NCBI GenBank assembly: GCA_947623505.1
Contig: CANQGT010000003.1
Span: forward strand, 1 to 64,000
DNA length: 64,000 nt
Reading direction: 5' to 3'
DNA from: an uncultured Clostridia bacterium
GTDB taxonomy: Bacteria; Bacillota; Clostridia; Oscillospirales; Acutalibacteraceae
Shown one piece after another: positions 36,272-45,818 of this stretch (position 1 is the first letter of the stretch; every line of letters starts with the position of its first letter). The notes below the pieces were generated by a model. That model was not told the DNA's origin. It was given only the letters and a program-made list of their open reading frames with translations, and ran no database searches. The position numbers and the translations under genes were made by a program.

Positions 36272-36366
36272 CTTCTTATCTTCCTTAAAATATTTTAGTC
36301 GCTCTAAGGCATTATGAATATTTTACACTAATTTTTGTAATATTACAAGAGTAAATTTCAGCTTGC

Positions 36367-38298
36367 TTAATCTTCGCTCTCTATCGGCTTCGCAACAAAC
36401 GTTTTATCCATCGGCGCGTGGCGCTCGATTTCGCATTCCTCAACGAATTTAAGCTGCTTTTCATAGTCCGAATCGCTCTTCGCGTTGCAGAGATATGCCG
36501 GCCAGTCGGATACGAAATACATAATGTGATAACCGTAATCGCTTTTAACTATATCAACATCGCCGTACTTGCGCGAATCGTCGGTTGACCATTTTTCAAA
36601 TTCCGGCACCATCTGACCGAGAGACGTGTTGAATATTTGGCCGCCGTAGTTATTGTATCCTCCGGCAATGGTTGAATTTACATCTTCGCTGTATTTTTCC
36701 GCGAGCTGAGCAAAGGCCGCCTCGGTCTTTTCGCCTTTATTGTATTCGGCAAGTATTTTCTCGGCTCTTTCAAGCCCTTGTTTCCATTCCTCTTCCGTGT
36801 ATTCTTTCTGCTCTTCTCCGCTTTCCTGAGTTTCGTCGCTTTCATCGTTTTCGGAACCGTCGCCCGGGAAAACGAGAATATGCCTTACCGAATAATACTC
36901 TGTTTCATCAAATTTCGGCTCGGCGGTTTTAAGCAGAATTTCAACGCAGTTAAATTCTTCATCAACAAAATACGTGGAATCGCCCACCTTTGTATCCGCA
37001 GAATATATCCAGTCCGCAATATCCTTGTTAAAGCTGTCGCTTACCTGGTCGTAAACATAATTCTTGTATTCCATAGAATCCTGCAAGGCGCTTATGGCGC
37101 TTTTTTCGTCTTCAAAATAGCCTGAGGAAACATACTGATCAATAAAACTTTTGCATATTTCGGGAACAAGCGCTTTCATATCGTCGAGCGATTTTATCTT
37201 TTTGCAGTAATCCTGCGCCTCTTTCTTTATCTTGTTTAAATCGTCCTCTTTGGAATTGTAGGGCATTTCAAGATAGGCAAAGGAAGCGGCCTTGTATTTT
37301 TCACGGTTTTTATCGAAATACGCTTTAACCTCGTCTTCGGTGGAGGATAATTTCAGTGCGGTCTGAAAATAGTAATTCTGATATATTCCGCTTTGCTCCG
37401 TAATTTTTCTGAGCGTTTTAAGCCCGCAGTATTTGCCGAAGTTTTCTTCAATATACTGATCGGCGGATTTTCCTTCCTCGGAAGCCTTATCCTCTATTGA
37501 CTTAATATTTTCCTCGATGGACTTCTTTTGATCGTCGGTAAGCTCCGTACCCGCGTTTACCGCGTCCTTATAGAACGCGACAAAAAATTGAAGCTGAGAT
37601 ATTGTATCGTTTTCAAATCTCTGAAGCCACGTTATCTCGTTGCCGTCGTCGTCGGTTGTCATTTGAGAGGCGTAATCCTCGGAGGGATTAAGATCCAAAT
37701 ATCCCTGTTGGGCGTAATTAACATATGTGTCCACCACGGAATTATAATAGTAATTATACATTCCTACGGAAATATCCTCTCCGCCGATCGTGAGCGCTAT
37801 ATTGCCGGGAGTCATTCTCTCGTCGTTGTTCGGAACAAAAAACAGAGCGTAGCATGCGCCCGCGATTATTCCCACGGCCAAAACGCAAGCCACCGCGATC
37901 AAAATTATTTTCCTCGTTTTTTTGTTTACGGTTATCGCTTTTTTGCTTTTTTCACGAAACTCCTCGTCGCCCTGAGGCACGGAATCAAACACCTTTTCGC
38001 TTTCGCCGGCTTGATTTTCCGCATCCTGCCCGCCTTCGGGTTCCTCCTCGGCGATTTCCGTGTCTATTTCATAATCGCCGCCCAAATCAAGGCTTTTCTC
38101 AAGAGTCGGCGCGGAAGCCTCAAATTTCCAGCCGCCGCTTTCCTCCTGCTCGCCGTTTTCGGAATTTTCGGCATTGTTTTCGCTATTTTCGGCGCCGCTT
38201 TCATTATTCTCGGCGTTGCTTTCATCGGCCAAAGCCTCTCCGCTTTCGGCATTTTCGGCCGTGTTTTCCAATTCCATATCGTTGTCTTTTTCAGTCAT
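36367..38298 (-). CDS. membrane-anchored parvulin-type peptidylprolyl isomerase 2
   Basis: Same architecture as the previous gene (YYSVRHILVFPGD...FAQLAEKYSEDVNSTIAGGY...YGYHIMYF); acidic, Asn/Glu-rich cytoplasmic N-terminus. Confidence 0.8.
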   Translation of the reverse strand: MTEKDNDMELENTAENAESGEALADESNAENNESGAENSENNAENSENGEQEESGGWKFEASAPTLEKSLDLGGDYEIDTEIAEEEPEGGQDAENQAGESEKVFDSVPQGDEEFREKSKKAITVNKKTRKIILIAVACVLAVGIIAGACYALFFVPNNDERMTPGNIALTIGGEDISVGMYNYYYNSVVDTYVNYAQQGYLDLNPSEDYASQMTTDDDGNEITWLQRFENDTISQLQFFVAFYKDAVNAGTELTDDQKKSIEENIKSIEDKASEEGKSADQYIEENFGKYCGLKTLRKITEQSGIYQNYYFQTALKLSSTEDEVKAYFDKNREKYKAASFAYLEMPYNSKEDDLNKIKKEAQDYCKKIKSLDDMKALVPEICKSFIDQYVSSGYFEDEKSAISALQDSMEYKNYVYDQVSDSFNKDIADWIYSADTKVGDSTYFVDEEFNCVEILLKTAEPKFDETEYYSVRHILVFPGDGSENDESDETQESGEEQKEYTEEEWKQGLERAEKILAEYNKGEKTEAAFAQLAEKYSEDVNSTIAGGYNNYGGQIFNTSLGQMVPEFEKWSTDDSRKYGDVDIVKSDYGYHIMYFVSDWPAYLCNAKSDSDYEKQLKFVEECEIERHAPMDKTFVAKPIESED

Positions 38299-38516
38299 AA
38301 TTTCAATACTCCTATATTATTTACTTGTATAGAATAAGTATATAACAAAGCGCTTTCATTTTCAATAAAAAAGAAACAAAATCGCAATATTAAGAAAATG
38401 TTAATATTTTCTTTATAAAATTCTCGCTATTGAAAAGAAAAAACTTTTGTTGTATTATAACCTTAAAGGTAATGCAATTATGGGGTAGAACAAGCCTTTG
38501 GCTAATTGGAATTTAT

Positions 38517-39938
38517 ATGAAAGAGAAAATTGACGCTTTCAAAATAAAATACCGCGAAAATCCGGGGTGGATATGGCTTTGCTCCGTGATATTCCTTTTC
38601 CCTATACTTCCCGAATACGTAAGCCCGTTTATTCTGTTCGCGGGCTTTATCGTGTTTAAGCGTCAATGGACGCGTGAGGGCAAAAAGGCGAAGGTAGGCA
38701 CTCTCGGCAAGCTTGAAATCGCATTTATGTCCTTTGCCCTTATCAGCGCGCTGTGGTCGGCCAACAAGCTTGATTCCCTCGGCTCGGCGGGGCTGTGGTG
38801 GGGAATGTTCCTCGTGCAGGTAATGATATATAATCTTGCGAATTCAAGGGGAAAAATAGAAAAGCTGCTCAAGCTTATAACGCTGAGCGCCGCCGCAAAC
38901 GGACTTGTGGGAGCTATACAGATAATCACCTATATGCTTAACAAATTCGGATATATAGGAAGCGAATTTGTGCTTGTTACTCCGTTTTACAAATCTCTTG
39001 ACAGGGCGGTTTACACTTGGCTTCCTTTCAGCATAAGCACTAAAACCTTTTCCGAAAGGGCAAGCGGATTTTACTCAAATCCGAATTTGCTGGCGGTGTA
39101 TATGCTTTTTGCTTATCCGATCTCCATTTATCTGTTTCTTAACGCCGAAACAAAAAAGAAAAAGATTTTCTACTTTTTTATGAACATACTTATAACCGCG
39201 GGAATGAGCTCCACGCTTACGAGAGCGGGCTGCGTTTTCGCCCTTTTCGGCTGGATATTCCTTTTCGTTATTCTTATAAAGCGCCACGGAAAAGAGCTTC
39301 TCAGAATTTTTATTCCGACCGTCGCAATCATAATTCCGTCAATACTTACCCGCTACGGTATTATTTTCGCGAAAAGCGGAGGAGTTATTTCGGGAATAGT
39401 AACCGGAAACATCGGTGAGCAAAACACTAATTTTGTTGAAGCGCAGAAATCATCTCAGGCCCATTTTGAAATATGGAAAAGCGTTTGGGATTACATAACG
39501 GGAAACGTGCATTATATTATTCGCGGGCTCGGCTTCGGCTGCGAAAGCACGGGGAATTTTTTGCTTGAAACCTACAATTTAAACAAACCGCACGCGCACA
39601 ATTTTGTTCTTGAGATATGGGCTGAGCTCGGAATAATCGGCCTTGTTCTGCTCGGCGCAGTAATAATCTGCGCTTTCGGCAAACTGCTTGAAATAAACGC
39701 CAACAACGGCAGAAAATTCGATTTGGTTTTCTGCGTTTTTACGAGCCTTTTACTGCTGCTGCTTTTCGGCCTCAGCGATTATATATTCAATTCGCCGAAG
39801 CAGATAATACTGCTGATGATACTTCTCGGACTGACGCAGGCTATAAGCCAATGCTATGACAAAATGCTGATAAAATCCACGGGCGATCTTGTTAAAGCCA
39901 CTTCAAAAACAATAAAAGAAATGGTTGAACTTACCTGA
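38517..39938 (+). CDS. O-antigen ligase/polymerase-like multi-TM protein
   Basis: Multi-TM; GFYSNPNLLAVYM and HAHNFVLEIWAELGIIGL motifs; start trimmed to MKEKIDAF. Confidence 0.75.
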   Translation: MKEKIDAFKIKYRENPGWIWLCSVIFLFPILPEYVSPFILFAGFIVFKRQWTREGKKAKVGTLGKLEIAFMSFALISALWSANKLDSLGSAGLWWGMFLVQVMIYNLANSRGKIEKLLKLITLSAAANGLVGAIQIITYMLNKFGYIGSEFVLVTPFYKSLDRAVYTWLPFSISTKTFSERASGFYSNPNLLAVYMLFAYPISIYLFLNAETKKKKIFYFFMNILITAGMSSTLTRAGCVFALFGWIFLFVILIKRHGKELLRIFIPTVAIIIPSILTRYGIIFAKSGGVISGIVTGNIGEQNTNFVEAQKSSQAHFEIWKSVWDYITGNVHYIIRGLGFGCESTGNFLLETYNLNKPHAHNFVLEIWAELGIIGLVLLGAVIICAFGKLLEINANNGRKFDLVFCVFTSLLLLLLFGLSDYIFNSPKQIILLMILLGLTQAISQCYDKMLIKSTGDLVKATSKTIKEMVELT

Positions 39939-40006
39939 AAGCCGAAAAACAACCGCGCTTCAAAATTTTCATTTTACGGCCGGTTTTTGATAAAGGAGAA
40001 AAATTT

Positions 40007-41644
40007 ATGAAAAAAGCAAAGAAAATACTTATTCCGGTAATATCCGTAATCTGCGTCGCGGTTTTGGGATTCGTCTCGTACGGCGCATACGTGCTTTTCG
40101 GCGTTTACGGAATAGAGTCGAAAAGAACTTATCCCGAAAGCGCCGCGGTTGAGGAAAGCTACGACAACCGCGTAAAATACGATGAAACGGGCACAACCGT
40201 TATCGACGGCGAGGCGCAGTATCAAACTATGGACGGCTTCGGAGCGTCCGCCTGCTGGTGGGGCCAAAACGTAGGCGGGTGGAACAATTGCAAGGATATT
40301 CTTGCCCTGCTTTACGACGGTGAAAAAGGCATCGGCCTTAATATTTACCGCTATAACCTCGGCGCGGGCTCCGTAAACGATGAGAGCATATATGAAACGA
40401 GGAGCAGAACCGAAACCTTCCTTAAAGACGACGGTACATATGATTTTTCGGCCGACGCAAACGCTCAAAACGCGCTGAGCATTGCCAAAACGCTTGCCGG
40501 AGACGACCTCAGAGTAACGCTTTTCGCGAACAGTCCGCCCGTCTCGCTCACGAAAAACGGAAAGGGCTATTCGGACGCGCCCGAAAAGGACGATGATCCT
40601 TATACAACGAACCTTGATTCCGCCAATTACGGCAGATACGCCGATTATTTATACGATACGGCGATGTATTTTATCGACAAGGGCTACAAGGTAACGGACG
40701 TTTCGCCGATAAACGAGCCCCAATACGCATGGCGCGGCTGGCATAACGCGGACGGTTCCGTTTCGATGAACCAGGAGGGCTGCTATTACAGCGAGCAGGA
40801 TGCTCTTGCCCTTTACAAAGTGCTTGTTGATAAATTCAAGGACAGCGACGCCGACAAGGCAGGGTGCAAACTCTCTCTGTTTGAATCGGGCGCCGCAGAG
40901 GGCAGAAACACCACGTTTTCAAATTATATGGACGTTCTTCTCGGAAGGGGCAAGAAAAATGTTTTCAACAATATCCCGCTGAGAAGGTATTTCGACAAAA
41001 TAAGCGTTCATTCCTACTGGTCGTCCACTACGACTAAAAAGCGCTGCGAACTTCTTATGCAGGACAGATTTTCAAATTACGATATTGCCTGCACCGAATA
41101 CTGCCAGATGACAAACGACGGCAACACGGGCGTTATGGAGCTTATAGAAAAAGAGGGCGCGACGAACGGAATGTCGATAGAATACGGAACCGCGATGGCG
41201 GACGTTATCATAGACGATTTGGTATTTCTGAACGCCAAAGAATGGGACTGGTGGCTCGGTTGCTCGTTCGGAGTATATACCGACGGCCTCGTTTATCTCA
41301 ATAACGAAAATCATTCCGATATTCAGACTTCAAAGCGCCTGTGGTGCCTTGGGAATTTCTCAAAATTCATTGATGAGGGAGCCGTTAGAATAGCGTCCTG
41401 CTCCGGCGTTAAAAAACTGCCGAACTGCGCTTTTAAAAATCCCGACGGCAGCACCGTTATCGTATATTCAAATTCAACCGAAAACGATATGAAAACATCT
41501 CTTCAGGGAATAGATTTCGGCTCCTGCGAGGTATATACCACGAGCGCCGAATACGACCTTGAAAAAACCACGGACAACACTACGCTTACAGACAATGTGA
41601 TAAGCATTCCCTCTCAGTCGGTTGTAACGGTCGTGCTCAAGTAA
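40007..41644 (+). CDS. secreted/anchored glycoside hydrolase, GH30-like
   Basis: N-terminal TM/signal; YQTMDGFGASACWWGQNVGGW; NIYRYNLGAGS; SPINEPQYAW; ACTEYCQM. Confidence 0.75.
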   Translation: MKKAKKILIPVISVICVAVLGFVSYGAYVLFGVYGIESKRTYPESAAVEESYDNRVKYDETGTTVIDGEAQYQTMDGFGASACWWGQNVGGWNNCKDILALLYDGEKGIGLNIYRYNLGAGSVNDESIYETRSRTETFLKDDGTYDFSADANAQNALSIAKTLAGDDLRVTLFANSPPVSLTKNGKGYSDAPEKDDDPYTTNLDSANYGRYADYLYDTAMYFIDKGYKVTDVSPINEPQYAWRGWHNADGSVSMNQEGCYYSEQDALALYKVLVDKFKDSDADKAGCKLSLFESGAAEGRNTTFSNYMDVLLGRGKKNVFNNIPLRRYFDKISVHSYWSSTTTKKRCELLMQDRFSNYDIACTEYCQMTNDGNTGVMELIEKEGATNGMSIEYGTAMADVIIDDLVFLNAKEWDWWLGCSFGVYTDGLVYLNNENHSDIQTSKRLWCLGNFSKFIDEGAVRIASCSGVKKLPNCAFKNPDGSTVIVYSNSTENDMKTSLQGIDFGSCEVYTTSAEYDLEKTTDNTTLTDNVISIPSQSVVTVVLK

Positions 41645-41668
41645 GTTAAATACAAAATACAGTTTAAG

Positions 41669-41697
41669 GAGCGTTTCCTGTCGAAAACGCTCCTTTG
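41669..41697. terminator. terminator-like hairpin
   Basis: AAGGAGCGTTTcctgtcgAAAACGCTCCTTT. Confidence 0.7.
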
Positions 41698-41711
41698 ATT
41701 TTTGCTTATAT

Positions 41712-42320
41712 TCATTTGACGAAAGAACGGACTCTGAATTTTGCTCCGCAGCTCTCGCAGATTTCTCTCGCCTTTTCAATATCCTCCTTGGGGATAACGT
41801 CAACTACCGTCATTCTTACGTCGCCGCAGTATTTTACGCATTCTTTTGTAAAATCGAGCATTGCCTCGAAGGCCCTGCCGGGGAATATATTTCTCGTTAT
41901 CTTATCATATTTTTCGGAGGTAACATCGTTTAGCGAAACGGAAATACTGTCCAGCACCGAGCAAAGCTCCTTTGCCGTGGGCTTTTCGTTTATCAAATCC
42001 GAAAGACCGTTCGTGTTGAGGCGCAGCTTTATATCGGGATACTTATTTTTTATATATTTCGCCGTTTCTATAAGATTGTCATAGGCGTTTGTCGGCTCGC
42101 CGTAACCGCAGAAAACAGCCTCCTTTACCCCGTCAAAATCAAATTCGTCTACCGCCTTTTTTATGTCGTCAACAGTAGGCTCCGTCTCGAACCAAAGGCG
42201 TTTCGCGTCGCCCACCGCTTCGCCGTTTGAGCGTATGCAAAATGCGCAGCTGCACGGGCATTTGTTTGTTATATTCAGGTAAACTCCGCCTGAAAGTCTG
42301 TAAACAATATCGGTTTTCAT
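41712..42320 (-). CDS. radical SAM protein (TatD-linked type)
   Basis: YLNITNKCPCSCAFCIRSNGEAVGD (CxxxCxxC), GYGEPT, LRLNTNGLSDL. Confidence 0.8.
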   Translation of the reverse strand: MKTDIVYRLSGGVYLNITNKCPCSCAFCIRSNGEAVGDAKRLWFETEPTVDDIKKAVDEFDFDGVKEAVFCGYGEPTNAYDNLIETAKYIKNKYPDIKLRLNTNGLSDLINEKPTAKELCSVLDSISVSLNDVTSEKYDKITRNIFPGRAFEAMLDFTKECVKYCGDVRMTVVDVIPKEDIEKAREICESCGAKFRVRSFVK

Positions 42321-42334
42321 ATTTCATTCTCCTA

Positions 42335-42946
42335 TCATAAAATTACTTTTTTCTTGAACTGCGCCTTGTCAAGCGCGGCGGCAAGCGCAAGGAATATCAG
42401 CGCGCTGCCGAGAGGCTGAACCCAACCGCCCGTAAACGCCGAAATAACGGCGAATTTCTCGCCGAACAGCAGATAATCGGCAATCAGATAGCCGAACATC
42501 GTAACGAGCGTCGTCGGTATCAGCATAAACGCAATATGCGGATTGAGTATTTTTCCGTCGCCGTTTTTCTTTTTCAGATAAACCCTCATCAGTATAAACG
42601 GCAAAGCGTTAAGAGCTTTTATTATCACCGTTGCGGGAACGTATATCACAAATCCCGTGAGCGCGTCCGCGATACCGGCGCCGACGCTTGCCGCAAACAC
42701 CGCGCACGGAGCGGGGAGAATGCACGCCGCGAGATATATCATTGAATCGCCCACATGCACATAGCCCTCGCCTACCGGTATCTGTATCACCATTGTGGCG
42801 ACCGTTACAAGCGCGGTAAAAAGCGCGGTGAAAGTTATCATCTTTATTTTATTGTTTTTCAAGGATATACGCCCCCAATCCGTAAAGATATTTTTCAAAA
42901 TCAATACCGTTATTTCTGTCCTCAATTTCAGAATTTTCAAGCACAA
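42335..42946 (-). CDS. ECF transporter S component (putative vitamin B6-related substrate)
   Basis: TFTALFTALVTVATMVIQIP...YVHVGDSMIYLAA..., 5-6 TM; overlaps the pyridoxal/pyridoxamine kinase gene. Confidence 0.75.
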   Translation of the reverse strand: MCLKILKLRTEITVLILKNIFTDWGRISLKNNKIKMITFTALFTALVTVATMVIQIPVGEGYVHVGDSMIYLAACILPAPCAVFAASVGAGIADALTGFVIYVPATVIIKALNALPFILMRVYLKKKNGDGKILNPHIAFMLIPTTLVTMFGYLIADYLLFGEKFAVISAFTGGWVQPLGSALIFLALAAALDKAQFKKKVIL

Positions 42947-43640
42947 AAGAGATAAATTCGGCCGCCGTTTTTACGGCCTCGAAAGTATCCCTGCCGCAAA
43001 GCGCGAGACCGGTGACTATCGCCGAAAAGAGATCGCCCGTTCCCGAATAACTGCCATCGGTATATTTTGTATAAAAAATTTCGCTTTTGTCTTTTTCAAA
43101 AACGGCGCTCCCGATTTTACCAGAATCCTTTATACCCGTTACTACAACGGAACCTATGCCGCGTTCTATAAGAGAGCGCGCGGCTTTTTCGGTGTTGCTT
43201 TCACCCGTGAGCAAAAACAGCTCCGTCTCGTTCGGGGTAATTATATCGGCGTAAAGGGCAAGCTCTTGTATTTTGCCGCACAACTCATCTGAAAAACCCT
43301 TGTATCTTTCGCCGCCGTCGCCCATAACAGGATCAACAACGACAAGGGCGTGTTGGGATTTTATAAAATTCAAAACGCATTCTATCTGATTTATATTTGA
43401 AAAATAGCCGGTCAGAATACCGTCAAAATCCACGTTCAGCTTTTTCCATTCATTGAAAAATTCAGGCATATACCCGCTTAAATCTGCCATTTTATAGCTT
43501 TCGTAACCTGTTTGATTTGAAAGCGCCGCCGTGGGCATAGGGTGAGCCTCAATGCCCATAACGGATATAACGGGTATAGCCGCGCCAAGCGAGCATTTTC
43601 CGAAACCCGACAAATCGTTTATAAGAGCGCATTTTTTCAT
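42849..43640 (-). CDS. pyridoxal/pyridoxamine kinase
   Basis: INDLSGFGKCSLGAAIPVISVMGIEAHPMPTAALSNQTG; VVDPVMGDGGERY; YSGTGDLFSAIV. Confidence 0.9.
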   Translation of the reverse strand: MKKCALINDLSGFGKCSLGAAIPVISVMGIEAHPMPTAALSNQTGYESYKMADLSGYMPEFFNEWKKLNVDFDGILTGYFSNINQIECVLNFIKSQHALVVVDPVMGDGGERYKGFSDELCGKIQELALYADIITPNETELFLLTGESNTEKAARSLIERGIGSVVVTGIKDSGKIGSAVFEKDKSEIFYTKYTDGSYSGTGDLFSAIVTGLALCGRDTFEAVKTAAEFISFVLENSEIEDRNNGIDFEKYLYGLGAYILEKQ

Positions 43641-43737
43641 GGCGGCAAATTCCTCTTGATTAGTATTTATCTATAGTATATAATAAGAGTGTCACTAAAT
43701 ATATACCCAATTTTGATATTTTTTTAAGGTACAGTTT

Positions 43738-45000
43738 ATGAGCAAATACGAGGAACTTTACAAAAGGATAAAAGAAGAGATAATTTCGGGGCAAATAAAA
43801 CCGGGGGCAAAGCTGCCGTCGGTGCGAAAGGCGGCAGTTCTTTACGCGGTCAGCCGGACAACGGTGCAAAACGCCTATTTCGCTTTGGCCGCCGACGGTT
43901 TTATTTACAGCGAACCGCAGAGCGGTTATTATGTTTCGCGCCGCACGGCAGAGCGTATCGAAGATAAAAAAGCGGGAGCAAAAGGGCGTGTGATTTACGA
44001 TTTTAAAAGCGGTTCGGCGGATAAAAACAGCTTTGAATTTGACGTTTGGCGAAGATATATGAAAAACGCTCTGCGAGATCAAGAAAGCCTTTTGACATAC
44101 GGCGAACCGCAGGGCGAGGAGCGCCTGCGGGAGGTTCTTGCCGAATACATACGGGAAAAACGCAACGTTGTGTCCTCCGCGGGCAGAATAGTAATAGGCG
44201 CGGGAGTTCAAAGTCTTTTGAGTGTTCTTTGCTCGCTTACGGATAAAAAAGGAACCGTATCTTTTCCCGACAGGAGCTTTGTTCAGGGCGCGTCGCTGTT
44301 CGGAGACTACGGTTTTACCGTAGGTTACAGAAACAAAAACGCCGATATTATTTATGTTTCACCGTCGCATATGAACAAGCGAGGCGACGTTATGCCGAAC
44401 AAAAGGCGAATGGAGCTTGTTGAACTTGCCGCCGCCAACCATAGTCTTATCATCGAGGACGATTATGAAAGCGATTTTCAGTACAGCGTATCCCCCGCCC
44501 CGTCTCTTCACGCGCTTGCGGGGGGCGGCAACGTAATCTATATGGGTTCCTTTTCAAATCTTCTGCTGCCATCAATACGCATCAGCTTTATGGTGCTTAC
44601 GCCGGAGCTTGCTGAAAAATACAAAAAAAATATTTTCAAATACAATCAAACCGCCGCCAAAACGGAGCAGATAGCGCTTTGCCAATATATACAGGACGGC
44701 CGTCTGAAAGCGCAGATACGCAAAACGAGGCGGTTTTACACATCAAAGGCGCGCGTTTTTGCCCGTATGCTTGAGGAAAGGATTCCCGCCGCGCAAATCG
44801 AGATAAGCGAAAACGCGCTTCAGATTATTCTAACCGCACCGTTTGACAAAGAGCCGTCAATATTCGAGAAAAACGGAATATCGTTAAATATAGAAAAATA
44901 CGAAAACAAAACGATAACCGCGATATTGAACACGGGAGCCGTGCCGCAAAAAAAATTTGAGGCGGCCGCCGACGCTATTGCCGAAATCCTAAAAAAATGA
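43738..45000 (+). CDS. MocR/PdxR-type GntR-aminotransferase regulator
   Basis: N-terminal GntR wHTH (LYKRIKEEIISGQIKPGAKLPSVRKAA) plus type I aminotransferase domain (LIIEDDYESDF...GSFSNLLLPSIRISFMV). Confidence 0.88.
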   Translation: MSKYEELYKRIKEEIISGQIKPGAKLPSVRKAAVLYAVSRTTVQNAYFALAADGFIYSEPQSGYYVSRRTAERIEDKKAGAKGRVIYDFKSGSADKNSFEFDVWRRYMKNALRDQESLLTYGEPQGEERLREVLAEYIREKRNVVSSAGRIVIGAGVQSLLSVLCSLTDKKGTVSFPDRSFVQGASLFGDYGFTVGYRNKNADIIYVSPSHMNKRGDVMPNKRRMELVELAAANHSLIIEDDYESDFQYSVSPAPSLHALAGGGNVIYMGSFSNLLLPSIRISFMVLTPELAEKYKKNIFKYNQTAAKTEQIALCQYIQDGRLKAQIRKTRRFYTSKARVFARMLEERIPAAQIEISENALQIILTAPFDKEPSIFEKNGISLNIEKYENKTITAILNTGAVPQKKFEAAADAIAEILKK

Positions 45001-45106
45001 TACGAGTTTAAGTCCAAAAATATGTACTCACTTTGCGCGGAGTATTGAAAAGAAAATTCCTTCTGATAAAATGAAAACGTAATAAAAATTCAGGGAGGAA
45101 TTTACT

Positions 45107-45406
45107 ATGAAAAAATTATTCGCAAAAGTCGCTCTTTCAACCGCCGCGGTAATTACCGGCTTAGCGGCCACCGTGCTGCCTTTCCACCTTTTCAACAACC
45201 TTACAAATATGCAGATATGCCTTTTGCTATTTGCGGAAATCCTTGTTTATTTTCTTATCGCGTCCGCTTTTTTTCTCGCAAAGGACGCAAGAGCCGTTAA
45301 GGAGGAAAAATGCGCCGAATATAAGAAAAGGCACGAAAAGAGAGTTGAAAAAAGAAAAAAGGAGCTTGAGGGAATCAGAGTAAACAATTACGACATAGCG
45401 GCGTAG
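45107..45406 (+). CDS. small two-TM hypothetical protein
   Basis: 99 aa; two hydrophobic helices and charged tail; AGGGAGGAA RBS. Confidence 0.55.
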   Translation: MKKLFAKVALSTAAVITGLAATVLPFHLFNNLTNMQICLLLFAEILVYFLIASAFFLAKDARAVKEEKCAEYKKRHEKRVEKRKKELEGIRVNNYDIAA

Positions 45407-45422
45407 CTCAAAAAAAAGAAAA

Positions 45423-45442
45423 AAGCGGCTTTTTAGCCGTTT
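45423..45442. repeat. left 20-bp direct repeat / terminator stem flanking element copy 2
   Basis: AAGCGGCTTTTTAGCCGTTT, 19/20 identical to 45720-45739. Confidence 0.75.
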
Positions 45443-45719
45443 CAGCGTGTAGAAAAAGTCAAGAAAACAGATTTCTACACGCCGGCAGACTTCGAGAAAC
45501 GGAACCGAATTCGCCTTTCGGCAATTCGTCGGCGTACATAGGTACGGTAGAGTTGCCGAAAGGCGAAAGCGCCGAAAGCCGCTTGAATTCGATGTTCAAG
45601 CGGCTTTCTCATTGCAGTTGTTATTAAAAATTATACAGACCGAATTTTTGTAGGTGATACCGATTACGAAAACATATTTGTTTTCTCGGCGCGGTTCAGA
45701 CCGCTTTATCGACAGTCTG
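45443..45719 (+). mobile_element. dispersed ~277-bp structured element, copy 2 (no ORF)
   Basis: About 95% identical by eye to 25845-26120; same CAG...CTG ends and hairpins. Confidence 0.7.
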
Positions 45720-45739
45720 AAGCGGCTTTTTAGTCGTTT
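45720..45739. repeat. right 20-bp direct repeat / terminator stem flanking element copy 2
   Basis: AAGCGGCTTTTTAGTCGTTT followed by T-run. Confidence 0.75.
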
Positions 45740-45818
45740 TTTCTTTTTCTCCTTTACTCGCGGGCGCGTATATATTATAATTGTTTATCATAATTATTAT
45801 GAACGACAGGAGCGCAAT

